Source: an uncultured Eubacteriales bacterium
Lineage (GTDB): Bacteria > Bacillota > Clostridia > Oscillospirales > CAG-272
DNA length: 64,000 bases
Assembly (NCBI GenBank): GCA_905187695.1
Contig: CAJJIY010000003.1
Span: 1 to 64,000 of the forward strand
Reading direction: 5' to 3'
Shown here: piece after piece, positions 1 to 8,562 of the stretch
How the letters are laid out: every line of letters starts with the position of its first letter
Numbering within the stretch: the stretch's first letter is position 1
Made by a program: the position numbers and the translations under genes
The notes under the pieces: generated by a model
The model's database searches: none
Told to the model about the DNA's origin: nothing
Seen by the model: the letters and a program-made list of their open reading frames with translations, nothing else

Positions 1-45
1 AAAGGGATATCCCTGCAGGATGGGAAAAATAAGGGGAGAAAACAG

Positions 46-666
46 TTGATAAAAGTAAAAGTGCCCGCGACAAGCGCGAACATGGGCTCGGGCTTTGACA
101 GCATCGGCATTGCGCTGACGCTGCCGATCTCCTCGGCCGCCATTTGCGCCGCTATCGGCCTTTCGGGTATGGCGGTATATCAGAACGGCGTGTTGCTGGC
201 GCTGGATTACGAGGGGCTGGCATTGGCCGGCGGCGCGGCGATTGCCGGTTGCTGTGCGCAGATGGTCGGTTTTGCCGTAATGAGCTTTAAGGAAAACAGC
301 TGGGGCGGGCTGGTTTCGCAAGGGCTGGGGACCAGTATGATCCAGATGCCCAATATTATCCGGAATCCGCGCATCTGGATTCCGCCCACACTGGCTTCTG
401 CCGTGACCGGTCCGCTTGCGACCTGCGTTTTCCGGATGCGGATGTATTCGGCCGCCATCAATTCCGGCATGGGCACTTGCGGGCTGCTGGGGCCGATCGG
501 CGTGATCCTCGGCTGGTATGGCGGCGAATATCCCGACGCCGTGACCGTGACAGACTGGATCGGATTACTTCTCATCTGTTTCATTCTGCCGGCATTTCTC
601 AGCCTTGCATTCAGCCTTTTGCTGCGCAAGATCGGTTGGATCAAAGAAAACGATCTGAAACTTTAA
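46..666 (+). CDS. Chimeric ORF: homoserine kinase N-terminus joined to PTS EIIC domain
   Basis: The 206-residue frame begins with TTG behind a good AGGGGAG ribosome binding site. Residues 1-26 read as the start of homoserine kinase ThrB (VPATSANMGSGFDS is the family signature). From about residue 21 onward it is instead a hydrophobic protein of the PTS_EIIC_2 membrane family (PISSAAI, CCAQMVGFAVMSFKEN, QGLGTSMIQMPNII, NPRIWIPPTLAS), which is normally about 340 residues long, so its first third is missing. The words GIALTL at residues 21-26 fit both parents, which suggests a join at short homology. Neither activity is likely to be complete. It could be a real deletion fusion or an assembly misjoin. 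A stop in another frame at 30-32 may end an upstream gene. Confidence 0.75.
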   Translation: MIKVKVPATSANMGSGFDSIGIALTLPISSAAICAAIGLSGMAVYQNGVLLALDYEGLALAGGAAIAGCCAQMVGFAVMSFKENSWGGLVSQGLGTSMIQMPNIIRNPRIWIPPTLASAVTGPLATCVFRMRMYSAAINSGMGTCGLLGPIGVILGWYGGEYPDAVTVTDWIGLLLICFILPAFLSLAFSLLLRKIGWIKENDLKL

Positions 667-671
667 CAAAC

Positions 672-700
672 AAAAAGCACCCCGGACGGGGTGCTTTTTT
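672..700. terminator. Bidirectional intrinsic terminator
   Basis: A GC-rich stem (GCACCCC/GGGGTGC) with A-run before and T-run after sits between the converging plus-strand gene ending at 666 and the minus-strand remnant ending at 699, so it can end transcription from both sides. Confidence 0.85.
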
Positions 701-1040
701 AATAGGAAATCGGGGTTCGGAATAGGGCGCTGAAAATGATATCGGTGAGAAAAACAAGCAAGAGGAAGGTGCAAATTCCCAAAAGGACAGCAGGGGCGGT
801 TTTCTGAAAAATCTTTCGGGTCCGGGGTTCGACCGCATAGTGGAAAAACAGGCCGAGCAGACCGAAACGGAAGACACTGCGAAAGTAAACAATGCCGCCG
901 AGATTCAAAAACAGGCCGGGGTAGTCCCAAAGCCGCAGGTGAAAGAGCGAAAGGCCCGCAAAGCCAATGAGAAATTAGATCCATCCGGCAAAACTCCCGA
1001 CAAGGAAAGAAGAAACAAATAGCAAAAGAAAAGCAACCAT
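699..1040 (-). pseudogene. Decayed CmpB-type (putative ABC transporter permease) membrane protein
   Basis: Read on the minus strand from an ATG at 1038-1040 preceded by AAAGGAAA, the frame encodes a membrane protein of about 113 codons interrupted by an in-frame TAA at codon 22. The part after the stop carries the C-terminal pattern of the CmpB family (HLRLWDYPGLFLNLGG, then FRFGLLGLFFHYAVEP and a last hydrophobic helix). Family members are usually longer and have additional N-terminal helices, which are absent here. A TTG at 908 could restart a 69-residue fragment, but no function is expected. A sequencing error at the stop would not restore the missing N-terminal half. Confidence 0.65.
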
Positions 1041-1124
1041 TTTTCCTTTTTTTGATTTTGTAACTTCCGGTGTTTTGTTTTGGACGAGTTCTTTTTGTTG
1101 CGTTATAAACCCTCCGGGGGCTTT

Positions 1125-2822
1125 TTATTTTACAAGCTGTCTTTTGATTTTCTTTGAGGTGGTTTTTTCAAATTCGGTTTCCCGCAATTCGAGTGCCTTA
1201 ATTTTTTTGAAGGAAGGCAGCGAGCGGTTGAGCTCGTTGATTTTTCCGAAAATAAGAGAATAGGCCGCTTCCCTGTCGCTTCCTTCCGGGAAAAATTCCG
1301 GGTTCGGATAGACAATGGCGGTGAGAAGGACTGTTTCGCCGTCCTCGCCTTTCCGGCCGACGACCACGGCCTCGCCAATCTCCGGAATTCCGGCCAGATA
1401 CTCTTCAATTTCTTCCGGGAAGACATTTTTGCCGTTTTCCAGTACGATGACCGATTTCATTCGTCCGGTGATAAAGATATAGCCGTCCTTGTCCATGTAG
1501 CCGATGTCGCCGGTGCGATACCAACCGTCCTCGGTAAAGGCTTTTTGGTTTTCTTCATCGTTATGATAATAACCGAGCATGACATTGTCGCCCTTTACCT
1601 GGATCTCGCCCAAATCATAGCCGTTCCCGGCCTTTTCGCCACTGGGGGCAATGCGAGTACGGCAGGAGGGGACGGCAGGCCCCACAGAGCCCGGTTTCGG
1701 CGCGAAATAGGGATTGACCGAAATGAGGGGGGAACATTCCGTGATGCCGTAACCTTCGCAGATTTGGATTCCCAAGGCATCAAAGCCCTTAATCATTTTC
1801 ACATTCAGGGGCGCGCCGCCGCTGATGATCATGCAAAGCCGGCCGCCGAATGCCGAGAGTACGCCGGAAAAAAGCTTTTTCCGAAGGTCAATGCCGAGGT
1901 GACGGAGAAATTCGGAAAAGGCCAGCGCACGGCGCAGTTTCCCCTCTTTTTTCTGTTTTTTGGCTTCGTCCCAGATCTTTTTGTAAAGTGCATTGACAAA
2001 AAGCGGGACCAGAATCATGCGGGTAGGGCGAAATTCTCTCAGATTGCGGGACAGATGCCGGAGAGAGTCATTGATGGAGATCGTCACGCCCAGCGTGAGG
2101 CTGGCCAGCATAATAGTCAGTTCATAGGTGTGATGGAGCGGCAGAACCGAAAGGGTGGTATCCGCATCGGAAAAGTCCACCGTGGCACAGGCCGAATTGG
2201 TGGCGGCACAGACATTTTTTTCGCAGAGCATCACACATTTGCTGGTTCCGGTCGTTCCGGAGGTAAAGAGCATGACGGCAAGATCTTCCGGGTTGCGTTC
2301 CGGCGCCCGGTAGCCGGCGGCCACGGCCGTGTTCCCGGCGAGCATCAGTTCCGGCAAGGGGAGCACGCGCTCGTCCTGCATTTCGCCTGTCGGCTGTGTG
2401 AAAGGGATGAAAGTCTTCAGCGTGGGGTGGCTTTCTCTTGCCGGAGCAAATTTGTCGTGAAAAGTTGCGGAATAAACGATTGCTTCGGCATCAATCCCGG
2501 ATAAAAACCCTTCGATTTCCCGGATGGCCAGTTCTTTGTCCATGGGAACCGCCACGCCGCCCGCGACAATCACGCCAAGATAGGCGGCGACCCATTCCGG
2601 CGAGGTTTCTCCGATGATGGCAATGCGCTTTCCGGCAAGGCCCTTTTGGGTCAGTCCGGCGGCGATGGCCAGAACTTTATCAGCAAAATCGGCATACGAA
2701 AGCGAAGAAAAGGATTTCCCTTCCGGAAAGCGGAACGCCGTTTTGGCGCCTCTTTCCTTCATCTGAGAGACCAGATCGGCAAGGGAGCGGATGGTGGGGC
2801 AGGTGCGTACTTTCTTTTTCAT
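1125..2822 (-). CDS. Long-chain acyl-CoA synthetase (AMP-forming)
   Basis: This 565-residue protein activates a fatty acid with ATP and loads it onto CoA. The ATP-binding motif FTSGTTGTSK lies near residue 190, followed by YGITECSPL, GWYRTGDIGYMDKDG and GRMKSVIVLENGKNVFPEE, and a lysine-rich C-terminus (TTSKKIKR) that supplies the usual catalytic lysine. The ATG at 2822 is chosen over an upstream in-frame GTG/TTG because GGAGGA stands at the right distance and a consensus promoter lies just upstream. It is transcribed alone. Its exact chain-length preference cannot be read from sequence. Confidence 0.88.
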   Translation of the reverse strand: MKKKVRTCPTIRSLADLVSQMKERGAKTAFRFPEGKSFSSLSYADFADKVLAIAAGLTQKGLAGKRIAIIGETSPEWVAAYLGVIVAGGVAVPMDKELAIREIEGFLSGIDAEAIVYSATFHDKFAPARESHPTLKTFIPFTQPTGEMQDERVLPLPELMLAGNTAVAAGYRAPERNPEDLAVMLFTSGTTGTSKCVMLCEKNVCAATNSACATVDFSDADTTLSVLPLHHTYELTIMLASLTLGVTISINDSLRHLSRNLREFRPTRMILVPLFVNALYKKIWDEAKKQKKEGKLRRALAFSEFLRHLGIDLRKKLFSGVLSAFGGRLCMIISGGAPLNVKMIKGFDALGIQICEGYGITECSPLISVNPYFAPKPGSVGPAVPSCRTRIAPSGEKAGNGYDLGEIQVKGDNVMLGYYHNDEENQKAFTEDGWYRTGDIGYMDKDGYIFITGRMKSVIVLENGKNVFPEEIEEYLAGIPEIGEAVVVGRKGEDGETVLLTAIVYPNPEFFPEGSDREAAYSLIFGKINELNRSLPSFKKIKALELRETEFEKTTSKKIKRQLVK

Positions 2823-2882
2823 TTTATTCCTCCGTGCGGTGGCAGACGAAATGTAAAAAACAAATGGATCTTTATTCAACAC

Positions 2883-2911
2883 ATTATATCATGTTGCGTG
2901 TGGTGTGTCAA
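2883..2911 (-). promoter_or_regulatory. Consensus sigma-A promoter of the acyl-CoA synthetase
   Basis: On the minus strand TTGACA (2906-2911) and TATAAT (2883-2888) are separated by exactly 17 bases. The predicted start near 2876 leaves a leader of about 55 bases before the ATG at 2822. Confidence 0.85.
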
Positions 2912-2930
2912 GCCGTCTGTTTTATGCAAA

Positions 2931-2969
2931 AGACCCGGAAGCGAGCAAAGGACAAGCGCTTCCGGGTCT
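2931..2969. terminator. Intrinsic terminator after the serS-associated gene
   Basis: A 13-bp perfect stem (2931-2943 with 2957-2969) around an 11-base loop is followed by T-runs on both sides. It closes the minus-strand transcript ending at 2989 and separates it from the acyl-CoA synthetase promoter. Confidence 0.8.
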
Positions 2970-2988
2970 TTTTATTTTATTGCTTTTA

Positions 2989-3483
2989 TTACAGAATGGC
3001 GTCAATAAAGAGGAGCAGCAACGGGAACAGACGAATGAGCAGGATGGAGAGTCCGACAGTAAGCAGTGTGGTCAGGATCAGATCGCGCAGGCCGTTTCCC
3101 TTTTTCTCAAAACGGACGGCGGCCCGGTATTTTCCTTCTTCCGGGATGTAATACCGTGTGACTTCCCCGTCTTTGATTTCCTTCACGGTGTGTCGGAGCG
3201 CCGCATTGTGCCGCAATTCAAAACCGAGCAACCGGCGTTGGCGCAGTTCCAGTTCATCCAGCGTTTTGGCGGTTTCGGGAGAAAGCGCCTCAACCCTCAG
3301 AAGCGCCCGGACAAGAGCGCCGGGGACGGACTGTTGGTAGAACATATAAAGAGCGGCCAACAGAATGCCGAAACAAAGCGCCAGGATGGCATTTCTCACC
3401 GAGTCGGCTTTCTCTGCCGTAAACGAAAAGTGCTCGTAAGTGCCGCTTGTCGGAATGTCAAAAACAGACAGGCGCGGCCTCAT
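2989..3483 (-). CDS. Membrane protein of unknown function, coupled to serS
   Basis: The 164-residue protein has one hydrophobic helix near residues 31-49 and a second, very hydrophobic one at the C-terminus (LLTVGLSILLIRLFPLLLLF), with a charged region between them rich in Arg and Glu that would form an extracytoplasmic or cytoplasmic domain of about 90 residues. Its ATG overlaps the serS stop codon as ATGA, so translation is coupled to serS. I do not recognise the family. The link to serS suggests only co-expression with growth. Confidence 0.7.
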   Translation of the reverse strand: MRPRLSVFDIPTSGTYEHFSFTAEKADSVRNAILALCFGILLAALYMFYQQSVPGALVRALLRVEALSPETAKTLDELELRQRRLLGFELRHNAALRHTVKEIKDGEVTRYYIPEEGKYRAAVRFEKKGNGLRDLILTTLLTVGLSILLIRLFPLLLLFIDAIL

Positions 3484-4766
3484 TCTTTGCTTTCAGGACG
3501 GATGGCGTCGCAACCCATATAGGTACGCAAAGCCTCCGGAATTGTAATGGAGCCGTCCGCATTCTGATAGTTTTCCATAATGGCGGCAACCGTCCGACCG
3601 ACCGCTACGCCGGAACCATTCAGCGTGTGAACCAGACGGGGCTTTGCACCGGCTTCTTCGCGGTAGCGGATGTTGGCGCGGCGGGCCTGATAGTCCTCAA
3701 AATCAGAACAAGAGGAAATTTCCACATAGCGGCCGTAAGAAGGCATCCAGACCTCGATATCATAAGTCATGGCACTGGAGAACCCAAGATCTCCGCTGGA
3801 GAGTCTTACCACGCGGTAGGGCAGACCAAGACCCTGCAGAACGCGTTCTGCATCGGCGGTCAGTTTTTCGAGTTCGTCATAAGAAGTCTCGGGTGTGGTA
3901 AATTTTACCAATTCTACTTTGTTGAACTGGTGCTGGCGGATAAGACCGCGGGTATCCCGCCCCGCCGAACCGGCTTCTGCGCGGAAACAGGCGGAATAAG
4001 CGCAATAGCAGATGGGCAATTTTTTGCCATCCAGAATTTCATCCCGATGCATATTGGTGACGGGCACTTCGGCGGTCGGAATGAGGAAGCAATCATTATT
4101 GGCCACGCGGAATGCGTCCTCTTCAAATTTCGGAAGCTGACCGGTGCCGCGCATGGAGTCGCGGTTGACCATGAAAGGCGGAAAAATCTCGGTGTAACCG
4201 TGATCTGTGTGGGTATCCAGATAATAGTTGATTACAGCACGCTCCAGACGGGAGCCCATGCCACGGTAGAAATGGAATCGGGTGCCGGTCACTTTGGCGG
4301 CAGTATCCGGATCCAAAATGCCAAGATCTTTTCCGAGATCCCAATGGGCTTTGGGGTCAAAATCAAATTCACGGGGCGTGCTCCAACGCCGCATTTCCAC
4401 ATTTTCGCTGTCATCCTTGCCGATCGGAACCAGTTTGTTGGGCAGATTCGGGATGGAGAGCAGAAGATTGGTCATTTCGGCATCAATCGCAGCGATTTTG
4501 TCGGTATCCGCTTTCACATTATCGGATAGTTCTTTCATCTCGGCAAAAATCGGCGCGACATCTTTCCCCTCTTTTTTCAGCTGGGGAATGGTCTTGGAAA
4601 TGCGATTCTGTTCGGCCTTTTTGGCTTCGGTGTCGGCAATCAGCGCACGGCGATCCACATCCAGGGTCAACAGGCGGTCAATTTCTGCGCTATAATCTTT
4701 TTGACGGGTGGCAAGCCGGGCTTTGACCTCTTCGGCGTTTTCTTTGATGTATTTGATGTCTAACAT
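3480..4766 (-). CDS. serS: Seryl-tRNA synthetase
   Basis: This 428-residue class II synthetase charges tRNA-Ser with serine. The first about 110 residues form the expected long coiled-coil tRNA-binding arm (VKARLATRQKDYSAEIDRL onwards). Motif 2 is visible as FRAEAGSAGRDTRGLIRQHQ and motif 3 as GVAVGRTVAAIMENYQ, both intact, and the length is normal. It lies 19 bases downstream of parB on the same strand. This placement of serS next to the parAB genes is common near the origin in Clostridia. Confidence 0.97.
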   Translation of the reverse strand: MLDIKYIKENAEEVKARLATRQKDYSAEIDRLLTLDVDRRALIADTEAKKAEQNRISKTIPQLKKEGKDVAPIFAEMKELSDNVKADTDKIAAIDAEMTNLLLSIPNLPNKLVPIGKDDSENVEMRRWSTPREFDFDPKAHWDLGKDLGILDPDTAAKVTGTRFHFYRGMGSRLERAVINYYLDTHTDHGYTEIFPPFMVNRDSMRGTGQLPKFEEDAFRVANNDCFLIPTAEVPVTNMHRDEILDGKKLPICYCAYSACFRAEAGSAGRDTRGLIRQHQFNKVELVKFTTPETSYDELEKLTADAERVLQGLGLPYRVVRLSSGDLGFSSAMTYDIEVWMPSYGRYVEISSCSDFEDYQARRANIRYREEAGAKPRLVHTLNGSGVAVGRTVAAIMENYQNADGSITIPEALRTYMGCDAIRPESKE

Positions 4767-4785
4767 GGAGATTCCTTCCTTTATT

Positions 4786-5676
4786 TTATTCCTCGTTGAA
4801 GATATCGGTACCGCAGATGGCGTTCAGCAAAGCTTCCATATCACGGTCGTCTTCATAAAAAAGCTCAATAGAGTGTTTTTTGTCGTTTTTGGTGATCTTT
4901 ACTTTCCGGCCAAGGCTTTCGCGGGTACGGCGTTCAAGGTCTTTGAGCCAAACACGGTTCTGCGTACTGCCTGTGATATCGGGAAGTTCCATTTCGGGTG
5001 CGGTGTTTTCACGGCGAACCAGATTTTCCACTTCGCGGACCGAAAGGCCTTTTTCCACAATGCGGCGGGCGAGCAGGGCCATATTTTCGGGATTTTTGAG
5101 CCCCAAAAGCGCCCGCGCGTGTCCGGCTGAAAGGTCTCCGTTTTCCACCAACAGCAAGACTTCTTCCGGCAGATCCAGCAACCGGAGGATGTTCGTAATG
5201 GCAGGACGGGATTTTCCGACTTGCCTTGCGACCTCTTCCTGGGTCATGCCGAACCTGTCAATCAGGGCTTTATAGCCGCTTGCTTCTTCAATGACATTTA
5301 AATCCTCGCGCTGCACATTCTCTATGAGTGCGATTTGGGCGGTTTTCAGGTCATCGCCGTCAAGGATAATGGCCGGAATTTCAGAAAGTCCTGCCATTTT
5401 TGCGGCGCGCCAACGGCGTTCTCCAGCGATGATCTCGTAGTTCCCCTCAAAATTTTGATTGGGACGTACCAGAATCGGTTGAAGGACGCCATAGGTGGCA
5501 ATGGATTCGGCCAAAGCCTCCAGCGTTTCGCGTGCAAATTGTTTGCGGGGTTGATCGCTTCTTGGTTCAATGTCCGAGATCCGCAGGGTGGTAGCCGCGC
5601 CCTCCTTCATGCCCATGATGTTGTCATCGAGAATCGAATAAAAATCTTTTCCCAAAGCGGTTTTTTTGGCTGCCAT
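4786..5676 (-). CDS. parB: Chromosome partitioning protein ParB (Spo0J)
   Basis: A 296-residue CTP-dependent DNA clamp that loads at parS and spreads over flanking DNA to organise origin segregation and SMC loading. Visible are the start of the N-terminal domain with RSDQPRKQF, the CTP-binding motif GERRWRA near residue 85, the parS-reading helix-turn-helix (MTQEEVARQVGKSRPAITN) near residues 145-165 and a C-terminal dimerisation region. It follows parA with a 21-base gap and was evidently co-transcribed with it. Four matching parS sites lie 1.1-1.2 kb upstream. Confidence 0.95.
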   Translation of the reverse strand: MAAKKTALGKDFYSILDDNIMGMKEGAATTLRISDIEPRSDQPRKQFARETLEALAESIATYGVLQPILVRPNQNFEGNYEIIAGERRWRAAKMAGLSEIPAIILDGDDLKTAQIALIENVQREDLNVIEEASGYKALIDRFGMTQEEVARQVGKSRPAITNILRLLDLPEEVLLLVENGDLSAGHARALLGLKNPENMALLARRIVEKGLSVREVENLVRRENTAPEMELPDITGSTQNRVWLKDLERRTRESLGRKVKITKNDKKHSIELFYEDDRDMEALLNAICGTDIFNEE

Positions 5677-5697
5677 GAAAAATCTCTCCTTTCCGAA

Positions 5698-6462
5698 TCA
5701 GGCCCGCGTCAGCAATTCGCGGGCAAAATCGGTATATTCTTTTGCGCCTTTTGCGCTTTTATCATAGTAGTAAACAGGCATGCCGAAGCTTGGCGCCTCA
5801 CAAAGCCGTACATTACGGGAAATGGTTGTGCGGAACAGCCTGTCCCGATAATGCTTTTCAAGTTCGGCCATGATCTGCGCGGAAAGCGACAGTCTGCCAT
5901 TATACATTGTGACAAGAATCCCCGTGGTGACAAGGCGCGGGTTAAACCGCTTTTTGACGCGCGTGACAGTCAATGTCAGCTGTGTGAGCCCTTCCAGTGC
6001 ATAATACTCGCACGGCAAAGGAATGATTACGCCGTCAGAAGCGGCCAATGCGTTGACTGTCAGCATCCCGAGCGAGGGCGGACAATCTATCAATATATAA
6101 TCATAGTCGTTCCGAACGCTGCCGAGCGCTTCCGCCAGTGTCGCGCCGACCCCCTCTTCTACGCCAAGAAGATCAAATTCGGCGCCCGCCAGAGTGGCGT
6201 TGGCCGGAATCAGCGAGAGGTTCTGAAAGGAAGTGGCAAGGATTGCTTCTTTTGCCCGGCAACCGCCGGCCAATAGATCACGGACAGTATAACGCAAGCT
6301 TTTTTTAGCGACGCCAACTCCGCCGGTTGCGCTTCCCTGAGGGTCCATATCGACCAAAAGCGTGCGATATCCGAGGATGCCCAAAGAAGCGGCGGTATTT
6401 ACTGCACTGGTTGTCTTTCCAACACCGCCCTTTTGGTTCGCAAAAACCAAAATTCTGCCCAT
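5698..6462 (-). CDS. parA: Chromosome partitioning ATPase ParA (Soj)
   Basis: The 254-residue ParA-type ATPase works with ParB in origin segregation and, in some Firmicutes, in control of DnaA. The deviant Walker A box KGGVGKTTSAVN is at residues 11-22, the signature PQGSATGG follows near residue 42, and the Walker B region reads YILIDCPPSLG. Length is typical for the short Soj class without an N-terminal HTH. The ATG at 6462 is preceded by GGGAGGG. A strong promoter sits about 75 bases upstream. Confidence 0.95.
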   Translation of the reverse strand: MGRILVFANQKGGVGKTTSAVNTAASLGILGYRTLLVDMDPQGSATGGVGVAKKSLRYTVRDLLAGGCRAKEAILATSFQNLSLIPANATLAGAEFDLLGVEEGVGATLAEALGSVRNDYDYILIDCPPSLGMLTVNALAASDGVIIPLPCEYYALEGLTQLTLTVTRVKKRFNPRLVTTGILVTMYNGRLSLSAQIMAELEKHYRDRLFRTTISRNVRLCEAPSFGMPVYYYDKSAKGAKEYTDFARELLTRA

Positions 6463-6537
6463 GAGCCCTCCCTTCTGCTTTCGGAGAAATGTTCCTTTGC
6501 GGGAAAGCTCAAATCTCCAAGGCCGGATGTTGCTCCT

Positions 6538-6566
6538 ATTATATCACGATAAGCGACTTATTGCAA
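6538..6566 (-). promoter_or_regulatory. Promoter of parA-parB
   Basis: TTGCAA (6561-6566) and TATAAT (6538-6543) on the minus strand are 17 bases apart, giving a start near 6531 and a 70-base leader before parA. It lies between the parS cluster and the gene, so ParB spreading from parS could reach it. Confidence 0.75.
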
Positions 6567-6761
6567 CAGTTTCTGCTAAAAAACCGAATATTTTTGCCGA
6601 GGATTTGGCCGGACACCATGCTCGCTCGGGAAGACTTTGAGGAAAGAGCGGGTGTTCTTTCGAGGCAAGGTTTTGTAATAACGGAGAAATTTTTCGCCCT
6701 TCGTTAGTAGGCATATTGCTGCGGATATAGGGAAACGGCACAGTTTTTCGATATGCCGTAT

Positions 6762-6886
6762 TGTTTCACATGAAACATCAGAAACATCGGGGGCGTGAAA
6801 ATGTTTCATGTGAAACAGAAATGACTTTAGTGATTGTTTCATGTGAAACATTGACTTGAATCGTAATGCCCGTTTCATGTGAAACA
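6762..6886. other. Cluster of four parS sites
   Basis: Four 16-bp palindromes match the bacterial parS consensus TGTTTCACGTGAAACA closely: 6762-6777 (central CACATG), 6802-6817, 6835-6850 (both central CATGTG) and 6871-6886 (first base C). They fall in the intergenic space between the Noc-like gene and parA. In this phylum parS is the loading site of ParB next to the origin. Three of the four share the same central CATGTG variant. This gene-free stretch (6463-6927) otherwise holds the parA promoter only. Confidence 0.93.
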
Positions 6887-6927
6887 TTTCTTACAATAGG
6901 AGAGCTTTTCCGTTTAAGTGATAAGTG

Positions 6928-8562
6928 TTATGCTTTTTCAATGTAAATGACGATGCGTGCTCCGGTAGCATCCTCTGTTTTGGAGCAGTGAACGGGGGCG
7001 CCGGTCTTTCTGAAGATGGCGAGCGTGCGCTCAATGGAATTGTATAGCGGCCTAAGATCCCGCAATGCGAATTTTCTGGGATATACGCCGTGCGAAGTTT
7101 CATTAAAATCCGATGAAAACTCATTGGCGGGGGAATCATACTCCTCCTTAAAAGGGGGGGCTTGGCGTTCCAAAGAGGCCAATGTGGCAGTTTTGGTGGA
7201 CAATCCTTCGGTGATATGCTTTTCTTTTTTCCTTTCAGCGTCCGTTTCCTTGCACATGTGCACTTCTTCCGGCTCAATTGTGCCATGGGAGGAGCGGAAA
7301 GAATTTAAAGGCGGGGTCTGTGGATAAGGTTGTTCTTCTTCCGGCACTTTGCGGGGATAAGAAATAGCCGTTTTTTGCAGGATAAAAGGGCATCCGTGTG
7401 GAAATGCGGGAGATTTCGGGGGATAAGGGGTGGAATTTTGCGTATAAGCCGGCTTGGAACGCCTTTCTTGCGCATATGTATTTAATGTAGTCTGCAGAGA
7501 AGGGTCTTTTCCCTTTGATAAATCGGGTGGATCAGGAATATTTGATTTCAGAGATTCTTGCGGGCCTGAATAAGGCATTTCTTCGGAGAAATCCATGAAA
7601 TCCGGCGTTTCCTCCGGTATAAATCCCGTGAAAGGTTCGCCTATGGTCTGGTGTTCCTCCGAATTTTTCGGATCTTCGTGCGCATTGGGCGTTTGCGGGA
7701 ATTTTGCTTCTGCCAAGTGCGTTGCTATGGCGTTTTCTGCCGTGAAATCTACTGTTTTTCCGTTTGTTTTAATTTGCGGGGCGCTGTTTTGGGGGGCAAA
7801 ATCGTTTTCGCGACAATCAAAATACCCCGCAAAGCTCATTCCCCCCATTTTAGAATCACACGGATGGGTGCCCAAATTGCTTTCCGCAGAAAGGTTAGAA
7901 CACAAATTGCCGGAAGCAAGGAAATCATCAATCATTTTTTCACTGGCGGCCACATTCTTCTTTCCCTGGATGATTTTTTGCAGCAACTCTTTGCGCGCGA
8001 TTGGATTTTTTACCCGCAGAAGCGCCCGCGCGTGCCGCTCGGTGAGTCGGGCTTCGCGAATGAGCCCTTCCTCTTCTTGGCTGAATTGGAGAAGTCGCAA
8101 TTTGTTGGCCACGGTGGATTGGGAAAGATCCATGCGCCGTGAAATTTCCTCTTGCGTCAGACCGAACTCGTTTGAGAGCGCAGCAAAGGCTCTCGCCTGA
8201 TCAAAAAAATGCAACGAACTTTCTTTGATCCGGGCGGCTTCCTGCCTTTCTCTTGACGCGGCGCTTTCTGCGTCGAGAACGCTGCAGGGCAACTCCTGCA
8301 GGCCAATGAGACAGGCGGCGCGGTAACGGCGCTCGCCCTCAACCAATTCAAAGGCGGTCTGACCCTGCGAATCCCGGATGGCCCGGATCGAAAGCGGTTG
8401 TAATACGCCGTATCTCCGGATGGATTCGGACAGGCGGATTATCTCATTGGTTTCGGCTGTTCCACCCTTCCTTTTGGGAACGCGGATCTGTTCCGGGCTG
8501 AGGAAAAGCAGCGATTCGGATGGCAAAGCGCTTGTCCGGTCGTCTTTTATAATCTGTTTCAT
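6928..8562 (-). CDS. noc: Second ParB-family protein, Noc-like, with very long linker
   Basis: The protein has 544 residues, about twice the size of Noc. Residues 20-215 form a ParB/Noc DNA-binding part: CTP motif GERRYRA at about 76-82, helix-turn-helix LTQEEISRRMDLSQSTVANK near 135-155, and RHARALLRVK. Residues about 215-460 are a low-complexity, polar and proline-rich stretch that looks disordered. A short C-terminal domain (about 460-544, RDLRPLYNSIERTLAIFRK) ends it. Position between rsmG and parA is that of Noc, which prevents division over the nucleoid. ATG 8562 is chosen over GTG 8571 because AAGAAGG stands 8 bases upstream. No Noc-box palindrome was seen nearby. Confidence 0.8.
   Translation of the reverse strand: MKQIIKDDRTSALPSESLLFLSPEQIRVPKRKGGTAETNEIIRLSESIRRYGVLQPLSIRAIRDSQGQTAFELVEGERRYRAACLIGLQELPCSVLDAESAASRERQEAARIKESSLHFFDQARAFAALSNEFGLTQEEISRRMDLSQSTVANKLRLLQFSQEEEGLIREARLTERHARALLRVKNPIARKELLQKIIQGKKNVAASEKMIDDFLASGNLCSNLSAESNLGTHPCDSKMGGMSFAGYFDCRENDFAPQNSAPQIKTNGKTVDFTAENAIATHLAEAKFPQTPNAHEDPKNSEEHQTIGEPFTGFIPEETPDFMDFSEEMPYSGPQESLKSNIPDPPDLSKGKDPSLQTTLNTYAQERRSKPAYTQNSTPYPPKSPAFPHGCPFILQKTAISYPRKVPEEEQPYPQTPPLNSFRSSHGTIEPEEVHMCKETDAERKKEKHITEGLSTKTATLASLERQAPPFKEEYDSPANEFSSDFNETSHGVYPRKFALRDLRPLYNSIERTLAIFRKTGAPVHCSKTEDATGARIVIYIEKA

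Noticed and set aside
7319..7327. DnaA-box-like TGTGGATAA inside the noc gene
   Set aside because: A single box within coding DNA without AT-rich unwinding element or further boxes is not evidence for an origin.
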